Shown here: positions 26,943 to 36,060 of the stretch, in pieces
How positions within the stretch are numbered: position 1 is the first letter of the stretch
How the letters are laid out: each line of letters opens with the position of its first letter
DNA from: Bilophila sp964538355
GTDB lineage: Bacteria > Desulfobacterota > Desulfovibrionia > Desulfovibrionales > Desulfovibrionaceae
Length of the DNA stretch: 64,000 bases
Assembly (NCBI GenBank): GCA_964538355.1
Contig: CAZIFC010000001.1
Span: 124,001-188,000 of the forward strand
Direction of reading: 5' to 3'
Notes under the pieces: generated by a model
What the model saw: only the letters and a program-made list of their open reading frames with translations
The model's database searches: none
What the model was told of the DNA's origin: nothing
Program-made: the position numbers and the translations under genes

Positions 26943-26995
26943 CAGAAACGGCACCCCGTCCTCATGACAGGGTGCCGTTTCTGTTGTTCTTTTTC
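26943..26995. terminator. Bidirectional terminator after RclC-like gene
   Basis: Fourteen-base perfect stem CAGAAACGGCACCC (26943-26956) / GGGTGCCGTTTCTG (26970-26983), then TTGTTCTTTTTC. Confidence 0.88.
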
Positions 26996-27001
26996 GGAAG
27001 G

Positions 27002-27793
27002 CTACAAAAACATTTCCGGTTCGCGCCTCTCGGCGCAGCGGGAAGCCAGCCCCGCCATCTGTGCGGCAAAAGCCGCCTGAACCGAAGGATGCGGCCCACG
27101 CACACCAGCGGGGCACGCCCGAACGCATCCGAAACAGAACAGACAGCGTTCCGGCTCCGCAGCCGCTAGCGTTTCCGGCTCGATGATGCGGACAGGACAG
27201 GCCCGGACACAGGCCCCGCAGCGGGTACAGGCTTCCGTATCCAGCAACACGGGCGCAAACGGCGTCGGCTTGTACTCGCGATACGGAACGGAGCCGGGCA
27301 CAGCCAGTGCTTCCAGCCCGCCCTCGGAACAAGCGGCCTTGTCCCGAAGCCTTTCCCCGAAACGGCGGATGGCGGCAAAATCGGCCGCATCAGGACGCCC
27401 ATGACCCATGACGGGATTGAGGCAATGCTGCGCGATAAAGGCCCCGGCCCCCAACGTTTCACAACCGGCGGCCTCGCCGAGAGTCTTTAACTCCAGCACG
27501 GCATCGTCATAATGGCGATTTCCATATACCGCCACCGGAACAAACGGCGTGTGCTGCCCCCGCAGCGGCAAACTCCGGTGGAAGAGACTGGGAATGCGTC
27601 CGTAATAGACCGGCATACCGACGATGACCAGCTCGTCCGGGCCGCATTCCAGCACGGCGGAACGCCCCGCGGGAGAGGTCCAGTCCGTTTCCACAGTTTC
27701 ACCACAGCCCAGACTCTGGGCAATGGCCCGCACAACCGTGCGAGTCGTCCCGGTCGGGCTGAAAAAAACCGCATGTACCCGTCTGATTTCCAT
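27002..27793 (-). CDS. EFR1-type flavodoxin-ferredoxin fusion protein
   Basis: 263 residues. A flavodoxin-like domain (about 1-165) has the FMN phosphate loop FFSPTGTTRTV and GMPVYYGRIPSLF; the C-terminal domain carries two [4Fe-4S] sites, CTRCGACVRACPVRIIEP and CLFCFGCVRACPAGVR. It should carry electrons at low potential in the cytosol; the partner is unknown. The ATG is preceded by GGGGAAGCGT. It lies 42 bases downstream of the purine permease gene on the same strand, so cotranscription is likely, perhaps feeding electrons to purine or other ring-reducing enzymes; this link is inference. Confidence 0.9.
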   Translation of the reverse strand: MEIRRVHAVFFSPTGTTRTVVRAIAQSLGCGETVETDWTSPAGRSAVLECGPDELVIVGMPVYYGRIPSLFHRSLPLRGQHTPFVPVAVYGNRHYDDAVLELKTLGEAAGCETLGAGAFIAQHCLNPVMGHGRPDAADFAAIRRFGERLRDKAACSEGGLEALAVPGSVPYREYKPTPFAPVLLDTEACTRCGACVRACPVRIIEPETLAAAEPERCLFCFGCVRACPAGVRGPHPSVQAAFAAQMAGLASRCAERREPEMFL

Positions 27794-27835
27794 ACGCTTC
27801 CCCTATCATAGCAAATAGATGGTGTTTTCTGCAAA

Positions 27836-29299
27836 TCAATCCGAGCTTCCGGAATCGTGCTTGTTGAACAAAAATTCCGAATGAGGATTGCACTCTTCCT
27901 CATCATCCTCTTCGTAGGCGCAGATCCCCTTGGGCAGAAGCTGATGCATGATCATGGCCGTAACGCCGCCGGAAACAATGGCGGAATCAAAGAAGATCTT
28001 GAGAAAGTCCGGCAGCTTTCCAAACGCATCAGGTGCCGTCATGGACATGAGGCCAACCCCGATGGACACGGCGATAACAATAGATTCCCGCCGGTTGATC
28101 TCATGCTGCAACAAAATGCGGATGCCTGAGCAGGCGATATTCCCGAACAAAACCACCAGAGCACCCCCAAGTACAGGACGGGGCAGCAGCTGGAAAAACA
28201 AGACGATGACCGGAAACAGCGCAAAGAGAATGAACAAGACGCCGCAGAACTTGCCGACCTTGCGGCTGGCAACCCCGCTTAACTGGATCACGCCGTTGTT
28301 TTGGGAAAAGGTAGCCATCGGGAAACAGCCAAAAACGGCTCCCAGAGAGGTCATCAGCCCATCGCACAAAATGCCGCCCGCCAGTCTGCGCCGGTACAGC
28401 GGACCGCGCACGGGCTGTTCGGAAACAAGGCTGGTTGCCGTCAGATCACCGATGGCCTCGATCACCACGAGGAGAAACAAAAAGAACAGCACGAAAAAAG
28501 TCTGCCAGTCAAAGCCGAAAAAGCCGAACTTGAACGGAACCGGCATGATGAACCATGTGTGTTGCTCAAAAAGGATGTCCCAACTGACCTTTCCCAAAAA
28601 AATCGCCGCAATGAATCCGCTCAGGATGCCTACGATAAGCGAGCTCATGCGAAACAGCGGGCTTCGGCTGCGATTGACGTAGACGATGACCAGAATGACC
28701 AGCGCACCCAGCAGCAGATTGGAGATATCGCCATAGGTTCCGTCACTCTTTGCGGCAAATCCTCCCGCAACGTCCACGGCCCCCACACGGACCAGCGAAA
28801 GCCCGATCATCATCACGGTAATGCCGGCAACCGTCGGGGTGATGATCTTTCGCAAAAACGGCATAATCCGGCTGCCGGCCATGACCACGAAGCCCCCCGC
28901 AAAGCACACGCCGAACAAGGTGGAGAGAGTCTCCTCCCATCCCAGCCCCTGCTCACGCATGAGGAGCAGCCCGACAGCAATCAGGGTTCCGGGGAAGGCA
29001 AAGCTCGTTGCCTGAATACTCAGCATTCCCGAGCCGATACCGAAAGGCCGAGAAACCTGAAACCAGATGCCTATGCCCGCAAACAACAACGACATGCTGA
29101 CGAGGTAGGCGATGCCCTCAGGAGGAACGCCGAGCGCACTCGCGACAATGGCTGGCGGAGCCATGACGCTGAGCACCATGGCAAGAATATGCTGAAGGGC
29201 GGCCAACAGGGAGGGGACAAACGGCGGTTTTGATTCAACCCCGTAAATAAGTTCGCTTTCGACGGGGGCCGGAGTTTGCTGTTCCGTTGAATTGGGCAT
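27836..29299 (-). CDS. NCS2-family uracil/purine (xanthine/urate-type) permease
   Basis: 487 residues with about 13-14 helices. The nucleobase-binding motif PMATFSQNNGVIQLSGVASR with the paired SFAFPG and VVIEAIGDLTATS segments marks the xanthine/urate branch of nucleobase:cation symporter 2. A short acidic C-terminal tail (EEDDEEE) follows. It would import a purine base with H+ or Na+. The gene leads a two-gene minus-strand unit with the flavodoxin-ferredoxin protein. The ATG follows GGAGCGCGCAAC. Confidence 0.9.
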   Translation of the reverse strand: MPNSTEQQTPAPVESELIYGVESKPPFVPSLLAALQHILAMVLSVMAPPAIVASALGVPPEGIAYLVSMSLLFAGIGIWFQVSRPFGIGSGMLSIQATSFAFPGTLIAVGLLLMREQGLGWEETLSTLFGVCFAGGFVVMAGSRIMPFLRKIITPTVAGITVMMIGLSLVRVGAVDVAGGFAAKSDGTYGDISNLLLGALVILVIVYVNRSRSPLFRMSSLIVGILSGFIAAIFLGKVSWDILFEQHTWFIMPVPFKFGFFGFDWQTFFVLFFLFLLVVIEAIGDLTATSLVSEQPVRGPLYRRRLAGGILCDGLMTSLGAVFGCFPMATFSQNNGVIQLSGVASRKVGKFCGVLFILFALFPVIVLFFQLLPRPVLGGALVVLFGNIACSGIRILLQHEINRRESIVIAVSIGVGLMSMTAPDAFGKLPDFLKIFFDSAIVSGGVTAMIMHQLLPKGICAYEEDDEEECNPHSEFLFNKHDSGSSD

Positions 29300-29599
29300 G
29301 TTGCGCGCTCCTTGCGTTGATTGTCCCCGGGAGCACCCCTCTCAAAGAAGCGTTCCCTGTTTACTCCAATATGGAGAAAAACCCTTAGAAAGGGCTATAT
29401 CCTGCTTCAGCCCATGCCTCAAGACGTAGGGGGCAGGCGCAGCAAGGGCGACCCAGCATTCTCAAATAAAAATACAGAAAGAATAATGAGATAAGATCAT
29501 CTCAGCAGGAGGATTGTTTCTCAGGCAGGTGGCAGGGGAAAAGGGCTTTCGTGTGCGGACGCCTGAGTTCATGTCACAGAACGGGAATCCATAGGAAAC
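29300..29599. other. Intergenic region upstream of the purine permease
   Basis: 300 bases between the permease start and the end of a small membrane-protein gene. A short hairpin CCCTTAGAAAGGG lies near 29380. No promoter elements could be fixed with confidence. Confidence 0.4.
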
Positions 29600-29890
29600 T
29601 CAGGTCTTCGGATGCCCAGACTCCTGCCTGTCACCCTCAGGGTTCTCCGGGTCGGGAACACGCAGTCGCGTACCAAGATCCTGCAACCATTTCGATAACT
29701 CACGCCGAGCCTGCCGCCAATACCATCCGATACTGCGCGGCAAGGCAACCGAGGCCACGATAATAACAAGCCCAAGCACGGCGAGAGCCTCAACCAGCGC
29801 AACCAGAGCTCGGAGAGCCAACGCTACCCCTAGCAAGGAGACGGCGACCAGAGCCAACCCCCGCAACCAACGTCCGTATGGAAAAGTCAT
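29600..29890 (-). CDS. Small membrane protein of unknown function
   Basis: A 96-residue protein from the ATG at 29890, which has AAGGAG six bases upstream. After a short basic start (TFPYGRWLRG) there is one long or two close hydrophobic helices (about residues 11-50: ALVAVSLLGVALALRALVAL and VEALAVLGLVIIVASVALP), then a charged C-terminal tail with RQARRELSKWLQDLG, predicted to face the cytosol. No family was recognised. It stands alone between an intergenic region and the M15 peptidase gene on the opposite strand. Confidence 0.6.
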   Translation of the reverse strand: MTFPYGRWLRGLALVAVSLLGVALALRALVALVEALAVLGLVIIVASVALPRSIGWYWRQARRELSKWLQDLGTRLRVPDPENPEGDRQESGHPKT

Positions 29891-30272
29891 TGCTGTCTCC
29901 TTTTTTGACCAGCCGGAAATGTGCCGGTGTACATTCCATCCTGCATATCCGCACAAAAGTTGTTTTTTATATTGATTTTGAATTTTATTGTCAACTGCGA
30001 CTCATACAGCGGAGAGCAGCCCCCAGCAATTACCGTTCGCAAAAAACGACTTCAGAGACGCAAAGACGGAAGGAGAAAAGACGGCAAAGCTCTGTCCACA
30101 TCATGCGACAGGCTGTTTTTGCTGTGTACCGAAGCCGAATCGGAGAAGGCGTCCTTACGGGAGGCTGGTTAACGATGGTTGCGGCTAAACATTCTTGCGG
30201 GTACGCCATCCCGCTTCGACTTTTCCGTCAATTCATGATAGCCTGAACAGCCTGAACAACAAGGAACATCCC
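29891..30272. other. Divergent intergenic region without a gene
   Basis: 382 bases. An A/T-rich stretch at 29955-30000 (ttgattttgaattttattgtc region) probably holds promoter elements. The part at 30050-30110 contains GACGCAAAG and GGCAAAG, which recall c-di-GMP riboswitch blocks, but the order and remaining blocks do not fit. Confidence 0.4.
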
Positions 30273-31061
30273 ATGCCGTATCTTCTTCTCACGCTTTGCC
30301 TCTTCTGGGCGACTCCTGCGCTGGCTGCGGATCTGGAGCTGGATCTCGCCTGCCTGAACGAGGCGTATCCGGCATTCATTACCGGAACAGAAACCGACGC
30401 CGAGGGCCGAACATGGCTCCTCACCCGGAACGGAGCCCGACTACTTTATGACGACGGCAAAGCCAAAAGCCATGCCGAAATGCTGGAACATGCCGATATC
30501 GAAGACTCCATGAGCCAAATCTATCCGCTGGAGCCTGCACGCCCAGATCTCGCACCAGATGAAGAAGCCGGGCGTATTCGCTGTTATCCGCTGCTCAACG
30601 CGCTGTACGGAGACAAGCCGCGCAGTGTTGAACATCATGTCGTCAAAATTCCCTTTGATGCAAAACGGTCGGTTCGTCTTATCACTCCCGCTGCCGAAGC
30701 CTTCGGGCGGGTGGCCCAAGAGTGGCATTCGCAGGCTACTGATCCGGCTCTCGACAGCTATTTCAACGAGATGGGTGGCTACTACTGGCGGAAGATTGCT
30801 GGAACAAACCGCCTGAGCGCACACAGCTTCGGTATTGCCATAGATCTGAACCCTTCCAAAGGCCCCTACTGGCGATGGAGCAAGCTCCGTCGGCATCCGC
30901 AGCAAAAGACATATCCCCATGCCATTGTAGCTCTTTTTGAGAAAAACGGCTTTGTCTGGGGCGGCAAATGGGAGCATTTTGACTTGATGCACTTTGAATT
31001 TCGCCCGGAATTGATCATCAAGGCCCGCAAGCTACGGGAAAGGCAGGTTCCACAGTCATGA
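30273..31061 (+). CDS. M15-family D-Ala-D-Ala carboxypeptidase-like protein, exported
   Basis: 262 residues with a short signal peptide (YLLLTLCLFWATPALA). The zinc site of the VanY/M15 fold is complete: SAHSFGIAIDLNP gives H-x6-D, and WEHFDLMHFEF the third His; YYWRKIAGTNR precedes it as usual. It would trim peptide cross-links or stem peptides in the periplasm. ATG at 30273 follows AAGGAACATCCC. The stop TGA overlaps the ATG of the DUF523 gene (ATGA), so the two are coupled. Confidence 0.87.
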   Translation: MPYLLLTLCLFWATPALAADLELDLACLNEAYPAFITGTETDAEGRTWLLTRNGARLLYDDGKAKSHAEMLEHADIEDSMSQIYPLEPARPDLAPDEEAGRIRCYPLLNALYGDKPRSVEHHVVKIPFDAKRSVRLITPAAEAFGRVAQEWHSQATDPALDSYFNEMGGYYWRKIAGTNRLSAHSFGIAIDLNPSKGPYWRWSKLRRHPQQKTYPHAIVALFEKNGFVWGGKWEHFDLMHFEFRPELIIKARKLRERQVPQS

Positions 31062-31513
31062 TCCGCTATGTCGTCAGTGCCTGCCTCGCAGGGCAACCCT
31101 GCCGCTATGACGGCGGAAGCTCTCCCCATCCCGCAGTCTGCGAGCTTATCCGCACGGGACAGGCCATTGCCGTTTGCCCGGAAACGCTCGGCGGCCTTCC
31201 TGTGCCGCGCGTACCCGCCGAAATCCGCAACGGTCGGGTCATGTCAAAAGACGGAACCGACGTCACCGAGGCGTTTATTCAGGGAGCGCAAGAAGCCCTG
31301 CGCCGAACCGTCAAAGCAGGGTGCTCCGGAGCCATCCTCAAGGCGCGTTCGCCCTCCTGCGGCTCCGTGGATATCTATGACGGCTCCTTTTCCGGTAAAA
31401 AGATTCCCGGTGAAGGCGTGTTTGCCCGCCTGCTCCGCGAGGCGGGACTCCCCGTTTGGACAGAGGAAACCTTTGCGTCCCGAGCCAACGGCGTTATTTA
31501 TAATTACGAATAA
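31058..31513 (+). CDS. DUF523 family protein (YbbK-like)
   Basis: 151 residues of the DUF523 family: VSACLAGQPCRYDGGS at the start, VCPETLGGLPVPRVPAEI, and GAILKARSPSCGSVDIYDG. The conserved Cys residues in ACLAG-x-CRYDG and SPSCG suggest metal or thiol chemistry, but no function is established. Coupled by a four-base overlap to the M15 peptidase gene, an association that may be local only. Confidence 0.9.
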   Translation: MIRYVVSACLAGQPCRYDGGSSPHPAVCELIRTGQAIAVCPETLGGLPVPRVPAEIRNGRVMSKDGTDVTEAFIQGAQEALRRTVKAGCSGAILKARSPSCGSVDIYDGSFSGKKIPGEGVFARLLREAGLPVWTEETFASRANGVIYNYE

Positions 31514-31664
31514 TATCAATGTGATAATCGTATAGGCTGGTTGACATCCACAAACAAGAGTCATACTAGGGCCATACGCTTCTGCCTGTCATGTGCGCCT
31601 CTGTGCTCCCGAAAAGGATACCGCAAGGCGGTTCACCAACTTTTTTTGCTTGCGAGGAGATTGT

Positions 31665-32462
31665 ATGCTGCTGTCACTGGTGGTTTATTGTTTGCTTGGG
31701 GCCATTGCAGGCGTGCTTGCCGGGCTGCTCGGTGTGGGCGGCGGCATCGTCATTGTACCGATGCTCGTTTTCGCATTCGGCTGGCTGCACTTCCCTCCTG
31801 AAAGCCTTATGCTGCTTGCACTCGGCACATCCATGGGCAGCATCATGTTCACGTCCGTTTCAAGCTCGCTGGCCCACAGCCGCAACAAGGGCGTGAGCTG
31901 GAAAGCGGTTACGCACATTACCCCCGGCATTCTCATCGGCACATTCTGCGGCTCCTTTCTGGCTGTGCATCTGTCCGGAAAGTTCCTCCAGTTCTTTTTT
32001 GTGGGATTCCTCTTTTTTGTAGTCATCCAGATGCTCAGCGGCAAAAAACCCAAACCCTCCCGGCACCTTCCCGGTCTTGTGGGCATGAGTTTCGCCGGAG
32101 GCATCATCGGGGTGATCTCCAGTCTTGTGGGTATTGGCGGCGGCTCCCTGTCCGTCCCCTTCCTGCTTTGGAACAATGTGGACATGCGCAAGGCCATCGG
32201 GACATCTGCCGCCATCGGCTTTCCCATCGCACTGGCAGGCTGCCTTGGCTATATCATCAACGGCTGGAACGCGGAAAACCTGCCCCCCTACTCCTTCGGC
32301 TACATTTACCTTCCGGCGTTGTTCGGCATCGTGGCGGTCAGCATGTTCACCGCCCCGCTCGGGGCACGCCTCGCCCAAAAACTTCCCGTTCCCAAACTCA
32401 AAAAATGCTTTGCCCTCCTGCTCATCGTGGTCGGCATCAGAATGCTGATTAAGGCTCTGTAA
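31665..32462 (+). CDS. TauE/SafE family anion exporter
   Basis: 265 residues, about eight membrane helices in two repeats. GVLAGLLGVGGGIVIVPMLVFAF and SSLVGIGGGSLSVPFLLW are the paired family motifs. Members export sulfite, sulfoacetate or similar anions, apt for a sulfite-generating anaerobe, but the cargo is not given by sequence. The ATG at 31665 follows GAGGAG; the upstream frame to 31593 has no ribosome site. Single gene with its own terminator. Confidence 0.9.
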   Translation: MLLSLVVYCLLGAIAGVLAGLLGVGGGIVIVPMLVFAFGWLHFPPESLMLLALGTSMGSIMFTSVSSSLAHSRNKGVSWKAVTHITPGILIGTFCGSFLAVHLSGKFLQFFFVGFLFFVVIQMLSGKKPKPSRHLPGLVGMSFAGGIIGVISSLVGIGGGSLSVPFLLWNNVDMRKAIGTSAAIGFPIALAGCLGYIINGWNAENLPPYSFGYIYLPALFGIVAVSMFTAPLGARLAQKLPVPKLKKCFALLLIVVGIRMLIKAL

Positions 32463-32482
32463 TCCATACCGTTTCATATGCA

Positions 32483-32513
32483 AAAGGACGGGGGCTGTGC
32501 CTCCGTCTTTTTC
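32483..32513 (+). terminator. Terminator after TauE gene
   Basis: AAAGGACGGGGGC / GCCTCCGTCTTTTT with a TGT loop, followed by further T residues. Confidence 0.85.
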
Positions 32514-32712
32514 TATATGGAACCCAACCGCTGGCCGGTGCGCGCATTAGGGGTTCAAAGGAAATAGAAAGGCATTGCCTGCCGAAGGTGACACCGCCGG
32601 AGAGCCTGCCGTACAGGGAAGCCACGCGACTCTTGCGTATAACAACCTGTCATTATCATATAATATTTTATGACGGAGTCCTATCTTCAAGCAAAAGCAA
32701 GGAGGGCTCCTC

Positions 32713-34236
32713 ATGAGCATGCCGCAGCAAACCATCTCGAAAGGCAGAGGCAGTGCCGACGTTTCTTATCTGGGAAAATCGATAGACCAAATGATATGGG
32801 AGTTCATGGAAGAAAAACAGATTCCCGGGCTGACGCTTGCCATTGTACAAGCCCCCTACATTCCACGCGTGGTCGGGTATGGCTTTTCCGATGTGGAGCA
32901 GCAACGCCTGGCTTCGGCCCGCACGATTTGGCCTGCGGGACTCATCTCCCAAGGTTTTGCCGCCATTGCTGCAATGCAGCTTTATGAAAGAGGAAAACTG
33001 AGGCTCGAAGATCGTCTTTCCCAGTATCTTGACGATATTCCATCTTCGTGGGCGGACATAACGGTGTTGCAGCTCATGCGGCACAGTACGGGTATCGCCG
33101 ATTACCGGTTCGAGAACGGATACGACGCGACGAAGCCATATACACCGAGGGAGCTGCTCAAAACGGTGCGCGATATTCCGTTGCATTTTGAGCCGGATAT
33201 GGATGTGGAGCTGAGCGCGACCAATTTCCTCCTGCTGGCCGAAGCCATTGAGAAGGCGAGCGGCGTTTCCTATCACGACTTCATCACTGAGCATCAAATC
33301 CGTTTTTTGGGGCTGGAGCATACCTGCTTTTCCGAAGACCTCAGCAGGCTTCATCAGGAAGACCTTTCCGCGCCCGGAAGCCTGCACACGCTCTTCAAGA
33401 AGCAGAAGCCCTTCGTCAATCCCGCTGAAAACGCCGCAGGCTATGCTGCCGCGGGTAAACGCCTCCCGAATCCAGACTCTTCAGCATTAAAAGGTTTTGC
33501 GGATATCTGGGCTTCGGCGGAGGATATCAGTTACTGGGATATTTGCCTCGCTGGTTCCATTCTCGTCGAGAAACCCGAAAATCATGCGATCCTCTACGGC
33601 CCGTTCAAGCTGAAAACAGGAGCCGAGGTTCCGGCTATGGTAGGCTGGCAGTTTTACCATCACCGCGGCCTGATGGACATCAAGGGAGGCGTTCCGGGGT
33701 ATTCGGCCTTCCTGAGCCGCTTCACCGATCCTTCGGAACTGGTATGCGTCACCCTGCTCGGGAACAAGGAAGGCGTGGACTTCACCAACCTTGCCCGCAA
33801 GATCGCCGGCGCGTTCGGGGACGCCCTTGGTACGGGGTACAATGACAGCAAGCTCATGCTGTACGAGTCCGTAAACGATGTCCCGACGACGATGGGCAAA
33901 CTGAAAAAGGAACTCGCCCGACTGAATATCCCGGTGTTTGCAACGTTCGATCACGCCGCAAATGCCGAGGCTGTCGCGCTCAGCCTGCGCTCCACGCAGG
34001 TTCTTGTCTTCGGGGCTCCGTCCGTCGGCACCAAGCTCATGCAGAAAAACCAGAGTATCGCGCTGGAGCTTCCCCTGAAAATAGCTGTGTGGGAAGACGA
34101 AAACGGGAGCACATGGCTGGCGTTCCCGCGCATGGATCTCTTGTCCAGCGACTACGGCATGGAAGAAGAGCCGATGATCAAGAAGATGCAGGCCCTGCTC
34201 GAATCGCTTGCTGCAAAAGCCTCCGGCGTCTACTGA
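32713..34236 (+). CDS. Beta-lactamase-fold pseudoenzyme fused to DUF302
   Basis: 507 residues. Residues about 20-370 match class C beta-lactamase/serine hydrolases in order (IPGLTLAIVQ, LRLEDRLSQYL, LMRHSTGIADY, GGVPGYSAFLSRF), but each catalytic motif is altered: the S-x-x-K site reads LISQ (Leu77, Gln80), Y-x-N reads LSA (167-169), and the H-x-G position reads IKG. Residues about 375-500 form a DUF302 domain (VPTTMGKLKKELARLNIPVF, VFGAPSVGTKLMQ, LPLKIAVWED). Probably a binding or scaffold protein. AAGGAGGG precedes the ATG; no signal peptide. Single gene with an A/T-rich TATAAT at 32659-32664 upstream. Confidence 0.85.
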   Translation: MSMPQQTISKGRGSADVSYLGKSIDQMIWEFMEEKQIPGLTLAIVQAPYIPRVVGYGFSDVEQQRLASARTIWPAGLISQGFAAIAAMQLYERGKLRLEDRLSQYLDDIPSSWADITVLQLMRHSTGIADYRFENGYDATKPYTPRELLKTVRDIPLHFEPDMDVELSATNFLLLAEAIEKASGVSYHDFITEHQIRFLGLEHTCFSEDLSRLHQEDLSAPGSLHTLFKKQKPFVNPAENAAGYAAAGKRLPNPDSSALKGFADIWASAEDISYWDICLAGSILVEKPENHAILYGPFKLKTGAEVPAMVGWQFYHHRGLMDIKGGVPGYSAFLSRFTDPSELVCVTLLGNKEGVDFTNLARKIAGAFGDALGTGYNDSKLMLYESVNDVPTTMGKLKKELARLNIPVFATFDHAANAEAVALSLRSTQVLVFGAPSVGTKLMQKNQSIALELPLKIAVWEDENGSTWLAFPRMDLLSSDYGMEEEPMIKKMQALLESLAAKASGVY

Positions 34237-34278
34237 ACACATATTGAAGACACCGTTTAACCCTATCACAGGAACCAC

Positions 34279-34303
34279 GCCCCCCATCCCAAAAGATGGG
34301 GGC
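34279..34303. repeat. Hairpin GCCCCCCATC / GATGGGGGC
   Basis: Nine to ten base stem around CCAAAA, no U tract, in the convergent gap next to the stronger terminator at 34340. Confidence 0.55.
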
Positions 34304-34339
34304 ACATGGTGTGCATGGCCTGTAAGAGCAGACTCAAAC

Positions 34340-34377
34340 AAAGAAATCCAGTAGATTTTACGCTACTGGATTTCTTT
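34340..34377. terminator. Bidirectional terminator before the FmdE fusion gene
   Basis: Fifteen-base perfect stem AAAGAAATCCAGTAG (34340-34354) / CTACTGGATTTCTTT (34363-34377). T-rich on the 3' side of either strand; lies between convergent genes. Confidence 0.85.
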
Positions 34378-34386
34378 GACGACAGG

Positions 34387-36027
34387 CTACTTGCCGAAAG
34401 AGCACTTGGGGAAGGTACAGATTTTACAGCCAAGGCAATAGCCGCCCTCACCGAGGCGGGCCAGCTCCGCACGGGAAAGCTCCCGGCCGGCAAGCAGGCG
34501 AGGCAGCACGAGATCGAGGAATGTTGTCTTGTAGTAGAGGGCACAGGCCGGGACGCCCAGCACCTGCATTCCGTTCGGATGTCCGGCGTCGCCGGGGATG
34601 TGCCCCATCAGGCTCATGGTTCCGGGAAGCACGGGGACGCCGTGCAGTACGCTTGTCAGTCCCGCCTCAATCAGCGCGCCGCGCGTCATGTCATCGGGGT
34701 CGACCGAAAGCCCGCCCGTGGTTACAAGCAGATCGGCTCCTGCCTCGCGGATCTCGGCAACGGCCTCGCGAATGCGGGAGGCGTCGTCGGGTACGATAAT
34801 GGAGCGCACCACGTCACAGTGGAACTGCTGCGCCTTGGCAGTAATGACCGGAATAAACTTGTCTTCAATAATGCCTTGAAAAACTTCCGTTCCCGTAACC
34901 AAAATCCCCACCCGCGCCTTGCGGAGCGGGAGCACCTCAAAAAGCGGAGCCTCGCCGAGCACGGCAAGGGCCTCGCCGAGACGCTCACGGGAAATATACA
35001 GCGGAATGGCCCGCGTTCCGGCAAGGCGTGCGCCTTCGCTTACCACCGTGGCATCCTGCCGGGTGGCAGCCATGATTTCCGGCAGCATGTTGAAGCGGAG
35101 CAGCCGCTCCGTGTCCACGGAAAAAAGGCCCGGTCGTTCGGCCACGAAATCGATTTTCCCTTCATGCGGAGGCAGGGAGTACGCCACACCGGGACCGGCC
35201 ATGCGCCGCGCTAAGGCTTCGGCGGCCTCGTTTTCGTGCACAAGCCCTTCGGCTTCCGGTGCTTCTTCCACCACGGCGACATGAAAACGCCCCATCTGCT
35301 GGAGGCGGCAGATATCGCCTACGGAAATGCGCTGCCCGGCCTTGAATTCAGGGCCTTTGAAGGCTCCCGGCTCAATGCGGGTCATGTCGTGCGCCACGGT
35401 CTTCCCGACCGCCTCTTCCACGGGAACCACCCGGGTGGGCGGCGTCTTCAGCACCCGGTTGGCGGTGACATAGGGGGCCTCCCCCTGACAGCCGCGGCAA
35501 ATCGGGCCGTCCTCTTTCGGGTACGCCTCACCGCACATCGGGCACAGCCCGATGGCACTCATGTGCGTATGGCCCAAAAAACGACGCTTCATCGTGACCG
35601 GCTCCACCTTGCAAATCGTGTCTCCGGCCTCTTCAATCTCCTGAAGCAGGCGGATCTCGTCCTGCTCCTGCTTGGGCTTTTCCTTCAGGAACCAGCCCCG
35701 AATCTCGGGAAAGGCCTCCAGCCGGACAGGATCGACGCTCACCCGCACGCCTTCGCCGGTATGCTTGTCAAACAGGGAGACGGCATAACGTCCGAGGTTA
35801 TGGACTTTCATCCAGTTGTTTCCCGCGCTGCACAGCGTCAGCAGCTGGACGGCATCGGGAAGGCACTTGCGGGTTTCCACCACGGCTTCAAAAAGCGTCC
35901 CTTCGGGAATGCGTGCCTTTGCCATTTCCACCATATAGCCGCCGATAAGCAGACCCGGCGCGGCATAACCATGAAAATTTTCCGCAAGACGCTTGAATTC
36001 TGCAAAAGAGTAGGCTCCGATATCCAT
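34387..36027 (-). CDS. FmdE-domain / MoeA-like molybdopterin-binding fusion protein
   Basis: 546 residues. Residues 1-150: FmdE domain (FHGYAAPGLLIGGYMVEMAK, LLTLCSAGNNWMKVHNLGRYAVSLFD). Residues 160-195: a zinc-ribbon-like part (CPMCGEAYP, CRGCQGEAP). Residues 200-525: a MoeA/MogA-like molybdopterin-binding region (GILVTGTEVFQG, DLLVTTGGLSVDPDDMTR, LPGTMSLMGHIPG). The C-terminus CLGCKICTFPKC could hold another metal. Such proteins are thought to help build molybdo- or tungsto-enzymes; the exact task is unknown. The ATG at 36027 follows AGGAG by eleven bases. It lies 33 bases behind the CI-type regulator and is probably cotranscribed. Confidence 0.85.
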   Translation of the reverse strand: MDIGAYSFAEFKRLAENFHGYAAPGLLIGGYMVEMAKARIPEGTLFEAVVETRKCLPDAVQLLTLCSAGNNWMKVHNLGRYAVSLFDKHTGEGVRVSVDPVRLEAFPEIRGWFLKEKPKQEQDEIRLLQEIEEAGDTICKVEPVTMKRRFLGHTHMSAIGLCPMCGEAYPKEDGPICRGCQGEAPYVTANRVLKTPPTRVVPVEEAVGKTVAHDMTRIEPGAFKGPEFKAGQRISVGDICRLQQMGRFHVAVVEEAPEAEGLVHENEAAEALARRMAGPGVAYSLPPHEGKIDFVAERPGLFSVDTERLLRFNMLPEIMAATRQDATVVSEGARLAGTRAIPLYISRERLGEALAVLGEAPLFEVLPLRKARVGILVTGTEVFQGIIEDKFIPVITAKAQQFHCDVVRSIIVPDDASRIREAVAEIREAGADLLVTTGGLSVDPDDMTRGALIEAGLTSVLHGVPVLPGTMSLMGHIPGDAGHPNGMQVLGVPACALYYKTTFLDLVLPRLLAGRELSRAELARLGEGGYCLGCKICTFPKCSFGK

Positions 36028-36060
36028 TCGAAAACGCGCTCCTATGTCCATCCGAAGAGG

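Noticed and set aside
30040..30200. Possible c-di-GMP (GEMM) riboswitch upstream of the M15 peptidase, from GACGCAAAG, GGCAAAG and GGCTGGTTAACG blocks
   Set aside because: Order and spacing of the blocks do not fit the GEMM consensus, the 5' GGCAAAC block with its partner stem is missing, and no consistent pairing was found.
32633..32664. Sigma-70 promoter TTGCGT ... TATAAT before the DUF302 fusion
   Set aside because: The TATAAT is good but the spacing of 20 bases to the only -35-like block is too long to call it.
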